Assembly (NCBI GenBank): GCA_000018565.1
Contig: CP000875.1
Location: forward strand, 4,975,199-5,039,198
DNA: 64,000 nucleotides
Direction: 5' to 3'
Source of the DNA: Herpetosiphon aurantiacus DSM 785
GTDB taxonomy: Bacteria > Chloroflexota > Chloroflexia > Chloroflexales > Herpetosiphonaceae
Part shown: one piece after another, positions 1-11,800 of the stretch
How the letters are laid out: every line of letters begins with the position of its first letter
Numbering within the stretch: the first letter of the stretch is position 1
Translations under genes and position numbers: made by a program
Notes under the pieces: generated by a model
What the model saw: only the letters and a program-made list of their open reading frames with translations
Databases searched by the model: none
What the model was told of the DNA's origin: nothing

Positions 1-3000
1 GACAAAGACCCGATCCTGGCGCTGATCCGCGGTTCGGCGGCGAACCAGGATGGAAAATCCGCCGGACTCACGGCCCCCAACGGCTCATCTCAGGAGGCCT
101 TGCTGCGCGCGGCCCTGGCCAACTCGGGGGTCGAGCCGCATCAGATCGGCTATGTTGAAACCCACGGAACCGGCACGGAGCTGGGCGACCCGATCGAGGT
201 TGCTTCGCTGACCACGGTCGTCGGGCAGCCGCGGCCGCAGGACCAGCGCTGCTTCCTGGGGGCGGTGAAAACCAATATCGGCCACCTAGAAGCCGCCGCC
301 GGCATCGCCGGGATGATCAAGGCGATCCTGTCGCTGCGCTATGAAGCCGTCCCGCCAAACCTGCATTTCGAAAGGCTCAACCCCCACATCACGCTATCCA
401 ACACACCCTTTGTCGTCCCGACGAAGCTCCAGCCATGGCCCGCTGCGGCGAACCGCCGTTTCGCCGGAATTAATTCCTTCGGCTGGTCTGGGACGAACGT
501 CCATGTCGTGTTGGAAGAAGCGCCGCGAGCGCTGCAACCGGCGGTCGCGAATCCACCCGCCGACGCCGAGGCACCGTATGTCTTGGCGCTATCGGCGCGC
601 GCCCCCGGCACACTCAAGGCGGTGGCCGAACTCTACCTGCCTTTGCTGACCGGTGCCGACGCGCCGGCCGCCCGCGATGTGACCTATACGGCGGGAGCGT
701 TGCGCAGTCACCATGCTCACCGTCTGGCTGCGGTCGGCGCCACAAACGCGGAGCTGGCCGAGCGCCTGCGGGCCTTTCTCGCCGGCGACGTGGATCCTTG
801 GTTATTACAGGGCCAGCTAGCCAACGACGTTCAGCCCGAGGTCGTGTTTGTCTTTCCGGGCCAGGGCTCACAGTGGCATGGCATGGCGCGGCAGCTGTTG
901 AACCAGGCTCCGGTGTTTCGCCAATCGATCGAACAGGCGGAAACGGCTTTCCGTCCATATGTGGACTGGTCGCTGCTCGATCTGCTCGCCAGCGACGATA
1001 CCGCTTGGCTTGAACGCATTGATTGCGTCCAGCCGGTATTGTGTGCGGTTCAGATAGCCCTGGCGGCGCTATGGCGGTCCTGGGGCGTCGAGCCGATCGC
1101 CGTCGTCGGCCATAGCATGGGCGAGATCGCCGCCGCCGCCGTGGCCGGGGCACTTTCGCTCGACGATGCCGCTCGCATCATCTGCACGCGCAGCCGCCTG
1201 CTGCGCAGACTCAGCGGGCAGGGCGCGATGGTCTCGGTGGAACTCTCGCTGGAGGCCGCCCAGGCGGCGATTGGCAACTATGGCGACCGGGTGGCGGTCG
1301 CGGTGAGTAACAGTTCCCGCTCCACCGTGCTGGCCGGCGATCCCGGCGCACTCGATGAGATCCTGGCAAGGCTGGAAGGCGAAGGAGTGTTCTGCCGGCG
1401 GGTTAAGGTTGATGTCGCTTCGCATAGCCCGCAGATGGATCCGCTTCTGCCTGAGTTGCGCCAACTGCTGGCGCCTGTGCGACCGACCCCCGGCGCGTTG
1501 CCCTTTTTCTCGACCGTCGAGCGGCGCTTCCTCGGCGGCGGAGAGCTTGATGCGGCCTACTGGGCGCGGAATTTGCGCGAGCCAGTCCATTTCAGCGCCG
1601 CGATCGGCCAGCTGGCGGCCAACGGGCCAACAATCTTTCTAGAGTTGAGTCCTCACCCGATTTTGCAGCCGGCGATCGAGGGCGAACTGCGCGAGCGCGG
1701 GCTGCGCGGTGGCGCGCTGGCCTCGTTGCGCCGCAGCGAAGCCGAGATCCAGGCGCTGAAGACGACGCTTGCCAGCCTGTATATTAAAGGCTACGCTGTC
1801 GATTGGCGGCGGGTGTATGCCATGGCCGGCCGGCCAGTCCGGCTCCCCAGCTACCCTTGGCAGCGCCAGCGCTATTGGCTTGAAAGCGACGCCGTTCACT
1901 CCCGTGTCCGCGTCCCGGCCCATGGCGGGCATCCGCTGCTAGGTCGCCACATGCGCGTTGCTGGGTCTCCGGCGACCCATTATTGGGAGCAAACTATCAA
2001 CAGCGAGCTGCTGCCCTACCTGTCCGACCACTGCGTCGAAGGCATGGTGGTTGTTCCAGGCGCCGCCTACGTGGAGATGGGCCTGGCGGCAGCGCGCGCC
2101 GTGTGGGCCGATACGCGATACCGCCTGGGCGATGTCCGTTTCAAGCAGATGCTCAGCCTGCGGCCGGACGAAAGCCGGGTCGTCCAGGTGGCGCTGCGCG
2201 AATCTGGCGACACGGCGATGTTCCAGATCTTCAGCCGCGGTGCCGAGAACGAGTCGTGGCAGGAGCATGCCACGGGCGAGGTTGTTCGCGGCGCCCTGCC
2301 GGTGCTGGACGGCCCGGAGTCGTTCGACGCCGTGGCGGCGCGTTGCGACAAAACCATGTCTGCCGCGACCTACTATGCGCAACTTGCCGAGCAGGGATTG
2401 GAATACGGGCCGGCCTTCCAGGGCATCACCGAGCTATGGCTGGGTGATAGCGAGGTACTGGCGCGTATCGTGGCACCGGCGGATATTCAAACTGACTACG
2501 GTGCCTACGAGCTGCATCCGGCATTGCTTGACGCATGCTTCCAATCCTTTGTGGCGCTTGATCCCCACCGCAACGGCGCCGAACCGGCTGTAACCTTGCC
2601 GGTGGGCGTTCGGCGCATCCAGGCCCTGCGCAAGCTGCAGGCTGCAGAGCCGCTCTGGGTGCACACGCGCCTGAGCGCCGCGGCTCCCACCGCCGATGTT
2701 TCATTTGAAGGCGACATCCTGCTTCTCGATCAGTCAGGGCAGCCGGTGATGCGTGTCGAAGGCCTGCAAGTTAAGGTGCTCGAGGCGCGGGCTGCCGGGG
2801 GCGATCACATTGATAGCTGGCTGTACACCTTGCAATGGGAAGCGCAGGTCAGGCCGGCCTTTGACGCGGCGCTCGCCCCGTGGTCGAACGGCGCTGTCGG
2901 CGGCTGGCTGATCTTCAGCGACCAAAGTCCGGCCGCCCGCGACCTGGCGGCTGCGCTGGAAGCGCATGGCCAGCATCCTGTGATGGTCGCGCCGGGCGAG

Positions 3001-5838
3001 CGTTTTCAGGCGATCGGCGGGCGGCGCTATGAGATCAACCCGCACGATCACAAAGCTTACAAGCAGCTTCTCAAGGAAGCCTTTGGAGGCGCCAATGCGC
3101 CGTGCCGCGGCATCGTCTACCTGTGGGGAGGCAAGTCCGGCCGCGACGCCGAGGCGAGCCTCGATGCCTTGCTGTCCGCGCAGGATTTCACCGCCACTGC
3201 ACCGCTGTTTCTCCTGCAAGCCATCGGCTATGCCGGTTGGCGCGATTACCCCCGGCTTTGGATCGTCACCCGCGGCGCCGATGCTGCCAGCCCAAACGAG
3301 GCGGTGGCCGTGGCACAAACTCCGCTGACCGGGCTGTCCAACGTTATCAGCCACGAGTTTGCCCAGTTGGAGTGCGTGCGAATCGACCTGAGTGCCGCAC
3401 CGGGTCTGGACGAAGCCTCGGAACTCTTCAATGAAATCTGCTGCGGCAAGGACGATCGGGTCGCCATCCGCCCCGGCCAGCGTTTCGTGGCTCGGCTCAG
3501 CCGTGGGCTTGGCGTCGCCGGCTCGGCGGAGCGACCACAGACCCTCGCGCGGGCCGGCGACCAGCCATTCGGCCTGGATGCCTCGCCGCCAGGCTCGCTG
3601 GATCGGCTGGCGATCCGCGCCATGGCGCGGCAACCGATCGGCCCCGATGATATTGAGATTAAGGTCCGCGCTTGGGGCTTGAACTTCCGCGACGTGCTGA
3701 CCGCCCTCGGCGCTATTCCGGGCAATAGCAGCGAGATCGAGGGCGTGTCTTCATTGCGCGAATGCGCGGGCACGATCGTGGCCCTTGGCGCCAATGTAAC
3801 CGGCTTCACGGTCGGACAGGAAGTGGTCGGCTGGTTCAAGAGCCTGACGGTATCGCACTCAATCTCCACGCAGAACCTGATCGTCGCCAAACCCGACCAC
3901 CTGACCCTTGAGCAAGCCGCGGCGCTGCCTTTCGCCATTCTGACCGCTTACTACTCGTTGGTTGTCACAGGCCGGCTGTCCAAGGGCGAACGCGTCCTGA
4001 TCCACTCTGCGACTGGCGGCGTCGGCCTAGCAGCGATCCAGATCGCCCAGCACGTGGGCGCTGAAATCTTCGCCACCGCCGGTTCGCCCGAAAAGCGGGC
4101 CTTGCTGCGCGAGCTTGGCGTGCCCCACGTGATGAACTCGCGCTCGCTGGACTTCGCCGACGAGGTGCGCGAAGCCACCAACGGCGAGGGCATCGACGTG
4201 GTGCTGAATTCGCTGGCCGGCGATTATATCAAGGAAAGCCTCAACCTGCTGCGCCACCGCGGCCGCTTTATCGAGATCGGCAAACGCGACTACTACGAGG
4301 ACAACAAACTCGGCATGCGGCCGTTTTTGAAGAACCTGACCTTCTCGCTGGTCGATCTTGATAAGTTGCGCGAAGAGCCGGAGATGATCGGGGCGATCTT
4401 CCGCGAAGCGATGGCTTTGTTTGCCGGCGACTCCCTGCTCACCCGCCACTGCCGCGTTTTTTCGATGGGACAGGTCGCCGACGCCTACCGGATGATGGCC
4501 CAGGCCCGGCACATCGGCAAGATCGTTATCAGAATCGACGACGATGAAGAGCTTCCGATCGTCGCGGCTCGGCCCGCCGCAGCGGCCTGGGCTGCCGGCA
4601 CCTACCTGATCACTGGCGGCCTCGGGGGGCTGGGCATAGCCGTCGCCCGCTGGCTGGTCGAACGCGGGGTACGCCATCTGGTTCTTCTCGGGCGCAGCCG
4701 GCCGGGGGCGGCCGCCAGCGCGGCGGTCGAGGATCTGCGCGCGCTCGGGGCGACCGTGCAAGTGTCCCAAGCCGATGTCGCCCAGCCCGCCGCGCTGGCG
4801 GCCCTGTTCGACGATATCGATGCGAAGATGCCCCCGTTGCGCGGAGTCATCCACGCCGCCGGCGTGCTCGATGACGGCGTGCTGCTTCAGCTCACCCCCG
4901 AGCGTTTCAAAACCGTCATGGACCCCAAGGTCACCGGATCTTGGAATCTCCACATCCTGACTCGCGATCGGACGCTCGACCACTTTATTCTGTTCTCGTC
5001 GGCGGCGGCTACGCTTGGCTCGCCCGGCCAGGGCAACTACGCTGCAGCCAATGCCTTCCTCGACGGGCTGGCCCATTACCGCCGCGCCCAAGGGTTGCCG
5101 GCGCTAGCGATCAACTGGGGGCCGTGGGCCGACGTGGGCTTGGCAGCGGCCCAGGCCAATCGCGGCGAGCGCATCGCTTACCGCGGCATGAAAAGCATGA
5201 CGCCCGCCGAGGGCCTGGCGGCGCTGGAGCGCCTGATCCGTGCCAACCCGGTCCAGGCCAATGTGCTGCCCTTCAACCTGCGCCAGTGGCTGCAATACTA
5301 TCCCAAGGCGGCCGCCTCATCACTGTTCCGGCGCCTAGTCGAAGAACTCGACCAAAGTGCCAGCGAGCAGCCAGCGCAGACCCGGCTTCGCCCGCTGTTG
5401 GAGGAAGCGCCGCCCGAGCAGCGCCTGGCGATCATGGAAACCCATATCGCCAAGCTGGTCCAGCAGGTGTTGCGCATTCCCACCTCGGCACTTGACTCGC
5501 AGACCCCGCTGGGCAGTATGGGCCTTGACTCACTGATGGCGCTTGAACTCAGGAACCTCCTTGAAGACAGCGTGGGTCTGAGTTTCCCTGTCACGTTGAT
5601 CTGGAACCATCAATCAATCGCCGCCCTGTCCTCCCATCTGATCGAGCGTATGCAGATTTCGCTGGCGTCGGCGGAGGAGCCGGACGCCTTCGCAAGCGAC
5701 GATCTGGCTGCCGCACCCGAGCTTGAAGTCAGCGACGATCTGGCTGTGCTGCTGTCGGCGATCGGTGAGCTTTCGATGGATGAGCTTCAGCACGCCCTCG
5801 ATATCGAGCCATTGGCTCAAGGTGAGATCGATGAGTAA
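1..5838 (+). CDS. Modular type I PKS, fully reducing module M1 (5' truncated by the window edge)
   Basis: The reading frame is open from base 1, so the true start lies upstream. Numbering from base 1 gives 1945 residues. Order: end of a ketosynthase (His55 in HGTGT, His95 in KTNIGHL; the active-site Cys is upstream); acyltransferase (GQGSQ, nucleophile Ser372 in GHSMG, VASHS near 474); dehydratase (His677 in HxxxGxxxxP, Asp844 in DACFQ); enoylreductase (about 1195-1515, with the HSATGGVG nucleotide-binding loop); ketoreductase ([11 protein letters not shown] motif, Tyr1680); ACP with phosphopantetheine Ser1844; and an acidic tail of about 55 residues that looks like a C-terminal docking segment. 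A KS-AT-DH-ER-KR-ACP module extends the chain and fully reduces it to a methylene. The LDD motif indicates a B-type KR. VASHS resembles the methylmalonyl-type YASHS motif, but substrate choice is uncertain. All its motifs are canonical, unlike the rest of the window. Confidence 0.96.
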   Translation, partial: DKDPILALIRGSAANQDGKSAGLTAPNGSSQEALLRAALANSGVEPHQIGYVETHGTGTELGDPIEVASLTTVVGQPRPQDQRCFLGAVKTNIGHLEAAAGIAGMIKAILSLRYEAVPPNLHFERLNPHITLSNTPFVVPTKLQPWPAAANRRFAGINSFGWSGTNVHVVLEEAPRALQPAVANPPADAEAPYVLALSARAPGTLKAVAELYLPLLTGADAPAARDVTYTAGALRSHHAHRLAAVGATNAELAERLRAFLAGDVDPWLLQGQLANDVQPEVVFVFPGQGSQWHGMARQLLNQAPVFRQSIEQAETAFRPYVDWSLLDLLASDDTAWLERIDCVQPVLCAVQIALAALWRSWGVEPIAVVGHSMGEIAAAAVAGALSLDDAARIICTRSRLLRRLSGQGAMVSVELSLEAAQAAIGNYGDRVAVAVSNSSRSTVLAGDPGALDEILARLEGEGVFCRRVKVDVASHSPQMDPLLPELRQLLAPVRPTPGALPFFSTVERRFLGGGELDAAYWARNLREPVHFSAAIGQLAANGPTIFLELSPHPILQPAIEGELRERGLRGGALASLRRSEAEIQALKTTLASLYIKGYAVDWRRVYAMAGRPVRLPSYPWQRQRYWLESDAVHSRVRVPAHGGHPLLGRHMRVAGSPATHYWEQTINSELLPYLSDHCVEGMVVVPGAAYVEMGLAAARAVWADTRYRLGDVRFKQMLSLRPDESRVVQVALRESGDTAMFQIFSRGAENESWQEHATGEVVRGALPVLDGPESFDAVAARCDKTMSAATYYAQLAEQGLEYGPAFQGITELWLGDSEVLARIVAPADIQTDYGAYELHPALLDACFQSFVALDPHRNGAEPAVTLPVGVRRIQALRKLQAAEPLWVHTRLSAAAPTADVSFEGDILLLDQSGQPVMRVEGLQVKVLEARAAGGDHIDSWLYTLQWEAQVRPAFDAALAPWSNGAVGGWLIFSDQSPAARDLAAALEAHGQHPVMVAPGERFQAIGGRRYEINPHDHKAYKQLLKEAFGGANAPCRGIVYLWGGKSGRDAEASLDALLSAQDFTATAPLFLLQAIGYAGWRDYPRLWIVTRGADAASPNEAVAVAQTPLTGLSNVISHEFAQLECVRIDLSAAPGLDEASELFNEICCGKDDRVAIRPGQRFVARLSRGLGVAGSAERPQTLARAGDQPFGLDASPPGSLDRLAIRAMARQPIGPDDIEIKVRAWGLNFRDVLTALGAIPGNSSEIEGVSSLRECAGTIVALGANVTGFTVGQEVVGWFKSLTVSHSISTQNLIVAKPDHLTLEQAAALPFAILTAYYSLVVTGRLSKGERVLIHSATGGVGLAAIQIAQHVGAEIFATAGSPEKRALLRELGVPHVMNSRSLDFADEVREATNGEGIDVVLNSLAGDYIKESLNLLRHRGRFIEIGKRDYYEDNKLGMRPFLKNLTFSLVDLDKLREEPEMIGAIFREAMALFAGDSLLTRHCRVFSMGQVADAYRMMAQARHIGKIVIRIDDDEELPIVAARPAAAAWAAGTYLITGGLGGLGIAVARWLVERGVRHLVLLGRSRPGAAASAAVEDLRALGATVQVSQADVAQPAALAALFDDIDAKMPPLRGVIHAAGVLDDGVLLQLTPERFKTVMDPKVTGSWNLHILTRDRTLDHFILFSSAAATLGSPGQGNYAAANAFLDGLAHYRRAQGLPALAINWGPWADVGLAAAQANRGERIAYRGMKSMTPAEGLAALERLIRANPVQANVLPFNLRQWLQYYPKAAASSLFRRLVEELDQSASEQPAQTRLRPLLEEAPPEQRLAIMETHIAKLVQQVLRIPTSALDSQTPLGSMGLDSLMALELRNLLEDSVGLSFPVTLIWNHQSIAALSSHLIERMQISLASAEEPDAFASDDLAAAPELEVSDDLAVLLSAIGELSMDELQHALDIEPLAQGEIDE

Positions 5839-8800
5839 TCCCTTGGAACAACTTCTCAAGAGCCTGACGCCTGATAAGAAAGCCTTGCTGGCCGAGTACC
5901 TGCGGCCCAAGCCCGAGCCTGTCGCCGTGATCGGAATCGGCTGCCGCTTCCCCGGCGGTTTGGTGACACCGGACGCCTTCTGGGAATTCCTAAAGCAAGG
6001 CCAGGACTCGATCATCGAGGTGCCGTCCGACCGCTGGGATATCGACGCCTACTACGATCCCAACCCGGATGCGCCGGGCAAAATGTATACCCGCTGGGGC
6101 AGCTTCCTGACCGACGCGCCGATGTTTGATGCCAGCTTTTTTGGCCTTTCGCCGCGTGAAGCTCTACGCATGGACCCGCAGCATCGCCTCCTGCTGGAGG
6201 TCGCCTGGCAGGCCCTCGAAGATGCCGGCCAGCAGATTGACAGTCTGGCCGGCAGTCAGACCGGCGTGTTCATTGGGATGATCAACAACGACTATCCCGT
6301 GCGCCAGCTCTACGCCGACGGCGCCGAGTGTTTCAACGACCCATACTTCAGCACCGGCAGTTCGTCCAGCATGGCCGCCGGACGCCTGGCCTACCTGCTT
6401 GATCTCCAGGGGCCGACGATGACCTTGGACACTGCCTGCTCGTCGACGCTCGTGGCAACCCACCTGGCCGTGCAGAGCTTGCAAAGCAAGGAAAGCAACC
6501 TGGCTCTGGTCGGCGGCTCCAACGTGGTAATCCTGCCCGACTCGTTTGTCAGCCTGTGCAAGATGCGGATGTTCTCCAGTGATGGCCGCTGTAAGACCTT
6601 CGACGCCGCCGCCGATGGCTTTGTGATCGGCGAAGGTTGCGGCTTCGTGGTACTCAAGCGCCTTTCCGACGCCATCAAGGACGGCGATCAGGTTCGGGCG
6701 ATTATCCGCGGCTCGGCGGTCAACGAGGATGGTCGCAGCAGCAGCATCACCGCCCCCAACGGCCTGGCCCAGCAGGCGGTGATCCGCAAAGCCCTGGCGG
6801 TGGCCGGGCTGAAGCCCCAGCAGATCAGCTATGTTGAGGCTCACGGTTCCGGGACCTCGTTGGGCGATCCGATCGAGATGGAGTCGCTGCGGGCTGTTTT
6901 GGGCAAAGGCCGATCTCCCGATCAGCCGCTCTACGTCGGCGCGGTTAAAACGAATATCGGCCATCTGGCCGCCGGTTCGGGAGTCGCCGGGCTGATCAAG
7001 ACCGTCTTGTCCTTGCAGTACAAGCAAATTCCGCCGCATCTGAATTTCAAGACGCTGAATCCGGGCATTCCCAAGGGCGGCGCGCCGTTTGTCGTGCCAA
7101 CCAGCCTGACCCCTTGGACGGTCGCCGACGGGCCGCGCCTGGCCGGGGTGAGCTCGTTTGGCTGGTCGGGAACCAACGCCCATGTGATTTTGGAGGAGGC
7201 TCCGCTGGCCGAGCCGCTGAGCGCCGCCCGCCCGACCCATGTGTTGCTTTTATCTGCCAGGACGCCGACCGCCTTGGAAAAGGCGACCGAAAACCTGCTG
7301 GGCTATCTCCACCGCAACCCAGACTGCGATCTTGCCGACGTCGCCCACACGCTGCAACGCCGTAGAAAACACTTCGCCCATCGCCGGGCGGTGATTTGCC
7401 GCGATGTCGCAGAGGCGATCGCTGGCTTGAGCGGCCGACATGGCCGTATTCACACCGGCCATGTCGGCCAGGAACGCCCGGTGGCCTTTGTGTTCGCTGG
7501 CGTCGGCGACCACTACGCCGGTATCGCCAAGGGCCTCTACGCCAATGAAGTGGTTTTTCGCACCGCGGTCGACCATGCGCTGGCCCTGTTGCCGCCGCTG
7601 GATGCGGCGGAGCTGCGGGCGGCGCTGTATCCGTCCAACCTGCCGGCTGCTCCGGCGGCCGGACATGGACTGCTAGGGCGCAACGGAGCTGCGGGCGGGG
7701 CGGACGGGCCACTACACCAGACGGCGCTGGCCCAGCCGGCGGTGTTTGTGGTCGAGTACGCCCTGACCCAATTGATGATGGCCTGGGGCGTGCGACCGCA
7801 GGCATTGCTGGGCTACAGCTTGGGCGAGTACGTCGCCGCAACGATCTCTGGCGTATTGAGCCTGGAGGACGCCTTGGCGCTGGTCGCCCGGCGTGCCCAG
7901 CTGATCCAGTCGCTGCCGAAAGGCGCGATGCTGGCGGTAGCGGCAGGTGCGGATGCGATCCAGCCGTACTTGGGTAGCGAGGTGTGCCTAGCCGCGGTCA
8001 ACAGCCCGAGCACCTGCGTCCTTGCCGGCCCACACGCCGAGATGAACGCCCTGGCGGAGCGGCTCAGCCAGGCCGAGATCGCCTGCCGCCCGGTGGAAAC
8101 CAGCCACGCCTTCCACTCGACGATGCTGGCACCGGCGCAAGAGGCGCTGACTGCGTTCGCTACCACATTGACCTTCAACTCGCCGGCCATCCCGTACCTA
8201 TCCAATGTTACCGGCACCTGGATCACTGTTGAGCAGGCCACCGATCCTGCCTACTGGGCACGGCACATGGTCGAGACCGTCCAATTCGCCCCTGCCCTGG
8301 GTTCGCTGCTCGCCGATCCGGCCATGATGCTCGTGGAGATAGGTCCGGGCCAGGCGCTGGGGTCGTTCGCTAGGCAGCATCCCGCCTGTGATCGCCAGCG
8401 CTTCGCCGATATCGTAGCAACCCTGCCGGCCAAGCACGAGGCCCAGTCCGAGTTGTCGGCGGCGCTGTCGGCGCTGGGCCGCCTCTGGGTCGCCGGGGCG
8501 CGAGTTGATTGGGCCGCGTTCGCCGGCGCTGAGCGGCGCCGCTCGGTTGCGCTGCCGCCGTATCCCTTTGAGCGCGAGCGCTTCTGGATCGATCTTGACA
8601 GCGTGCCTACGACCCTGGCGCCGGCGCGGCCGGCCCGCGGCAAGCAGGCCAATATCGCCGATTGGTTTTATCGGCCGGTCTGGGAGCCGCATGCGCTCGC
8701 CTTGCTGGCGCCTACCCCGACTAGCGGTAAGCACTGGCTGGTTTTTGTTGACGAGCGCGGACTTGGCCACGAGCTTGGCGCCCGGCTCGAACATGCCGGC

Positions 8801-11800
8801 GACAGCGTCGTGCGCGTTCAGCGCGGCGACGGCTTCGCCCGCATCGATCACCAGACCTTCGCCGTGCGCCCGGACACCCCCGAGGATTACTTGCGCCTAT
8901 TGCAATCCCTGGCCAGCGAAGCGCAGTCCCACCTGGTGGTCGCGCACCTCTGGTCGCTTGATGCAACGCCTTCCGCGACCGGCGATCAGTTCGCCGCGAC
9001 CCAGCAAGTCAGCTTCTACAGCCTGCTGGCCCTGGCGCAGGCCCTTGGGCAGGTGAGCCTCGCAGGCGCGCCTGAGATTGCCGTGGTTTGCGCCGCCGTC
9101 CACAGTGTTATCGGCACCGAAACGATCAACCCCGATCTGGCGGCGATCCTTGGCCCGGCGCGAGTTATCCCGCAGGAGTTGCAAGGCGTCGGTTGTCGCA
9201 CCATTGACCTCGCGCTGCCGCAGCGAGGCAGCGCGGAAGAGCGCGAACTGCTCGACCTGCTGGCCCGCGAGCTGCTGGCCCAGTCGGGCGAACCGATCGT
9301 GGCCTACCGCAATAACCAGCGCTGGGTCGCCGCCTACAAGCCGGTGCACCTGGAGGCCCCTGCCCGGACTGCGCTGCGCGAGCACGGCACCTATTTGATC
9401 ACCGGCGGCCTGGGTGACATCGGCCTGATACTGGCCGAGCACCTTGCGTCGACCGTGCGGGCCAGGCTGGTCTTGCTGGCCCGCAGCGAGTTACCCGACC
9501 GCGGCGAGTGGCCACGCTGGCTGAGCGATCGCTCCGAGGACGACCGGACCTGCCAGCGCATCCGCGCGGTTCAGCGCCTGGAGGAGCTAGGCGCCGAAGT
9601 CCTGACGATCACGGCCGATGTCGCCGACGAGAGCGCTTTGCGGGCGGCTGTCGATCGCGCTACTGAGCGCTTCGGCGACATCCACGGCGTGATCCACGCG
9701 GCCGGGATTGTGGCAACCGCAGCGTTCCGCTCGGTCCAGGATAGCGACCCGGCCATCTGTGAGCAGCATTTCCAGCCCAAGGTCCATGGCCTGTATGCCC
9801 TGGAGCGCGTGCTCGGCGATAGGTCGCTTGACTTCTGCGTACTTTTTTCCTCGCTGTCATCAGTGCTGGGCGGGCTTGGTTTCAGCGCGTATGTGGCGGC
9901 AAACTCCTTTATGGACGCCTTCGCCCACCGCCACAACCAGTCGCATCCGGTTCGCTGGCTGAGCGTGAACTGGGATCTTTGGCTGGGCAGCGTCGATAAA
10001 ACCATGTCCGGCGGCCTGGGCGCCAGTCTGACCGAATACGGCATGACGCCTGCCGAAGGGGTCGCGGCATTCGAGCGGGTCCTTTCCGTTCGGGATGCCA
10101 GCCAGATTATCAACTCCACCGGCGACCTTGATGCGCGCATCGCCCAGTGGGTCCGCATGGAAGCCCTTGCGGTTGGCGCCGATGCCCCAACCCCGGCGGC
10201 GAAACTGGCTCACGCCCGGCCCGAGCTTAATACCGCCTATGTTCCGCCGCGCGGCGAATACGAACAGCGTATCGCCGTGATCTGGCAGGAGGCGCTTGGC
10301 CTCGATCAGGTCGGCATTCAGGATAATTTCTTCGACCTGGGCGGCAACTCTCTGGTAGGCATCCAGGTGATCGCCCGATTGCAAAAAGAGTTCAAAGTGC
10401 AGCTTTCGACGGTGGTGCTGTTCGAAGCCCCCACGATCAGCGCCCTGGCGACGTATCTGATGGAACGGCTGCCGCAGGTCGCTGGCGTGGCCAGTCAGCC
10501 GCAGCCGGCCAGACGCCAGCAGCGCCAAGCCGCCCAAGGCGATATCGCTATCATCGGTATGGCCGGACGCTTCCCGGGTGCCAGTTCGGTCGATGAGCTG
10601 TGGCGCAACATCAGCCAGTCCCACGAAGCGTTTTCGATCTTCAGCGACGAGGAATTGCTGGCCGCCGGCGTCGCTCCCGCCCTGGTCCGTGATCCCAACT
10701 ACGTCAAACGGCGCCCGATTCTTGGCGACGATATCGGCCTGTTCGATGCGGCCTTCTTTGGCTATTCGCCCCGCGAAGCTGAGTTTATGGACCCGCAACA
10801 GCGCCTGTTCCACGAGTGCGCCTGGGAGGCCCTGGAAACAGCGGGGTACGACTCTCAGCGCTACGATGGGCTGGTTGGCGTGTTTGCCGGCGCCAGCGTC
10901 AGTACCTATATGCTTCAGCTGGCGGCGCTGCCGGTCTTCAATGACTTCGGCTCCGATCCGTCTGCCTATTTCTCCAATGACAAAGATGGCCTGACGACCA
11001 ACGTGTCCTACAAGTTGAACCTCCACGGGCCAAGCGTGGCGGTGCAGACCTATTGTTCGACCTCGCTGGTGGCCACCCACATGGCCTGCCGCAGCCTGCG
11101 CGGCGGCGAGTGCGACATCGCGTTGGCTGGCGGCGTGTCAGTCCGCGTCCCGGTCAAAACAGGCTATCTGTACCGCGACGGCGATCAGGTCTCGCCCGAC
11201 GGACGCTGCCGCACCTTTGACGCGGAGGCCGGCGGGGCTAACTTTGGCGACGGGGTGGCAATCGTGGTGCTAAAGCGGCTGGCCGACGCGCTGGCCGACG
11301 GCGACACCATCCACGCGGTCATCCGCGGGTCGGCGATCAACAACGACGGGGGGCTGAAGGTCGGCTACACCGCGCCCAGCGTGGTCGGCCAGTCCAAGGC
11401 CATCGCCGCCGCGCTTGACGACGCCGGCGTGACCGCCGACTCGATCTCGTATGTCGAAGCCCACGGCACCGCCACCAAGTTGGGCGACCCGATCGAGATC
11501 GCCTCGCTGACCAAGGCGTTTCGCGCCAGCACCGATAAAGTCGGCTTCTGCGGGATCAGTTCGGTCAAGCCCAACATCGGCCACCTCGACCGAGCGGCCG
11601 GCGTCACTGGCTTGATCAAAACGGTGCTGGCCCTCAAGCACAGCCTGATCCCGCCGACACTGCACTTCCATGCGCCCAATCCCGAGATCGATTTCGCTGC
11701 CAGCCCGTTTTATGTGCTGACCGAGCCGACCCCTTGGACGCGCAATGGCACGCCCCGCCGTGCGGTCGTGAACTCGCTGGGCGTGGGTGGCACCAACGCC

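Noticed and set aside
100-102. TTG at 100 as the start of gene 1
   Set aside because: The frame is open to base 1 and encodes conserved KS sequence (RGSAANQDG) before it, so the gene begins upstream of the window.
5723-5830. In-frame upstream start for gene 2 at 5723
   Set aside because: It would overlap gene 1 by over 100 bases and add residues unlike a docking segment; ATG 5831 has an RBS and gives a plausible helical head.
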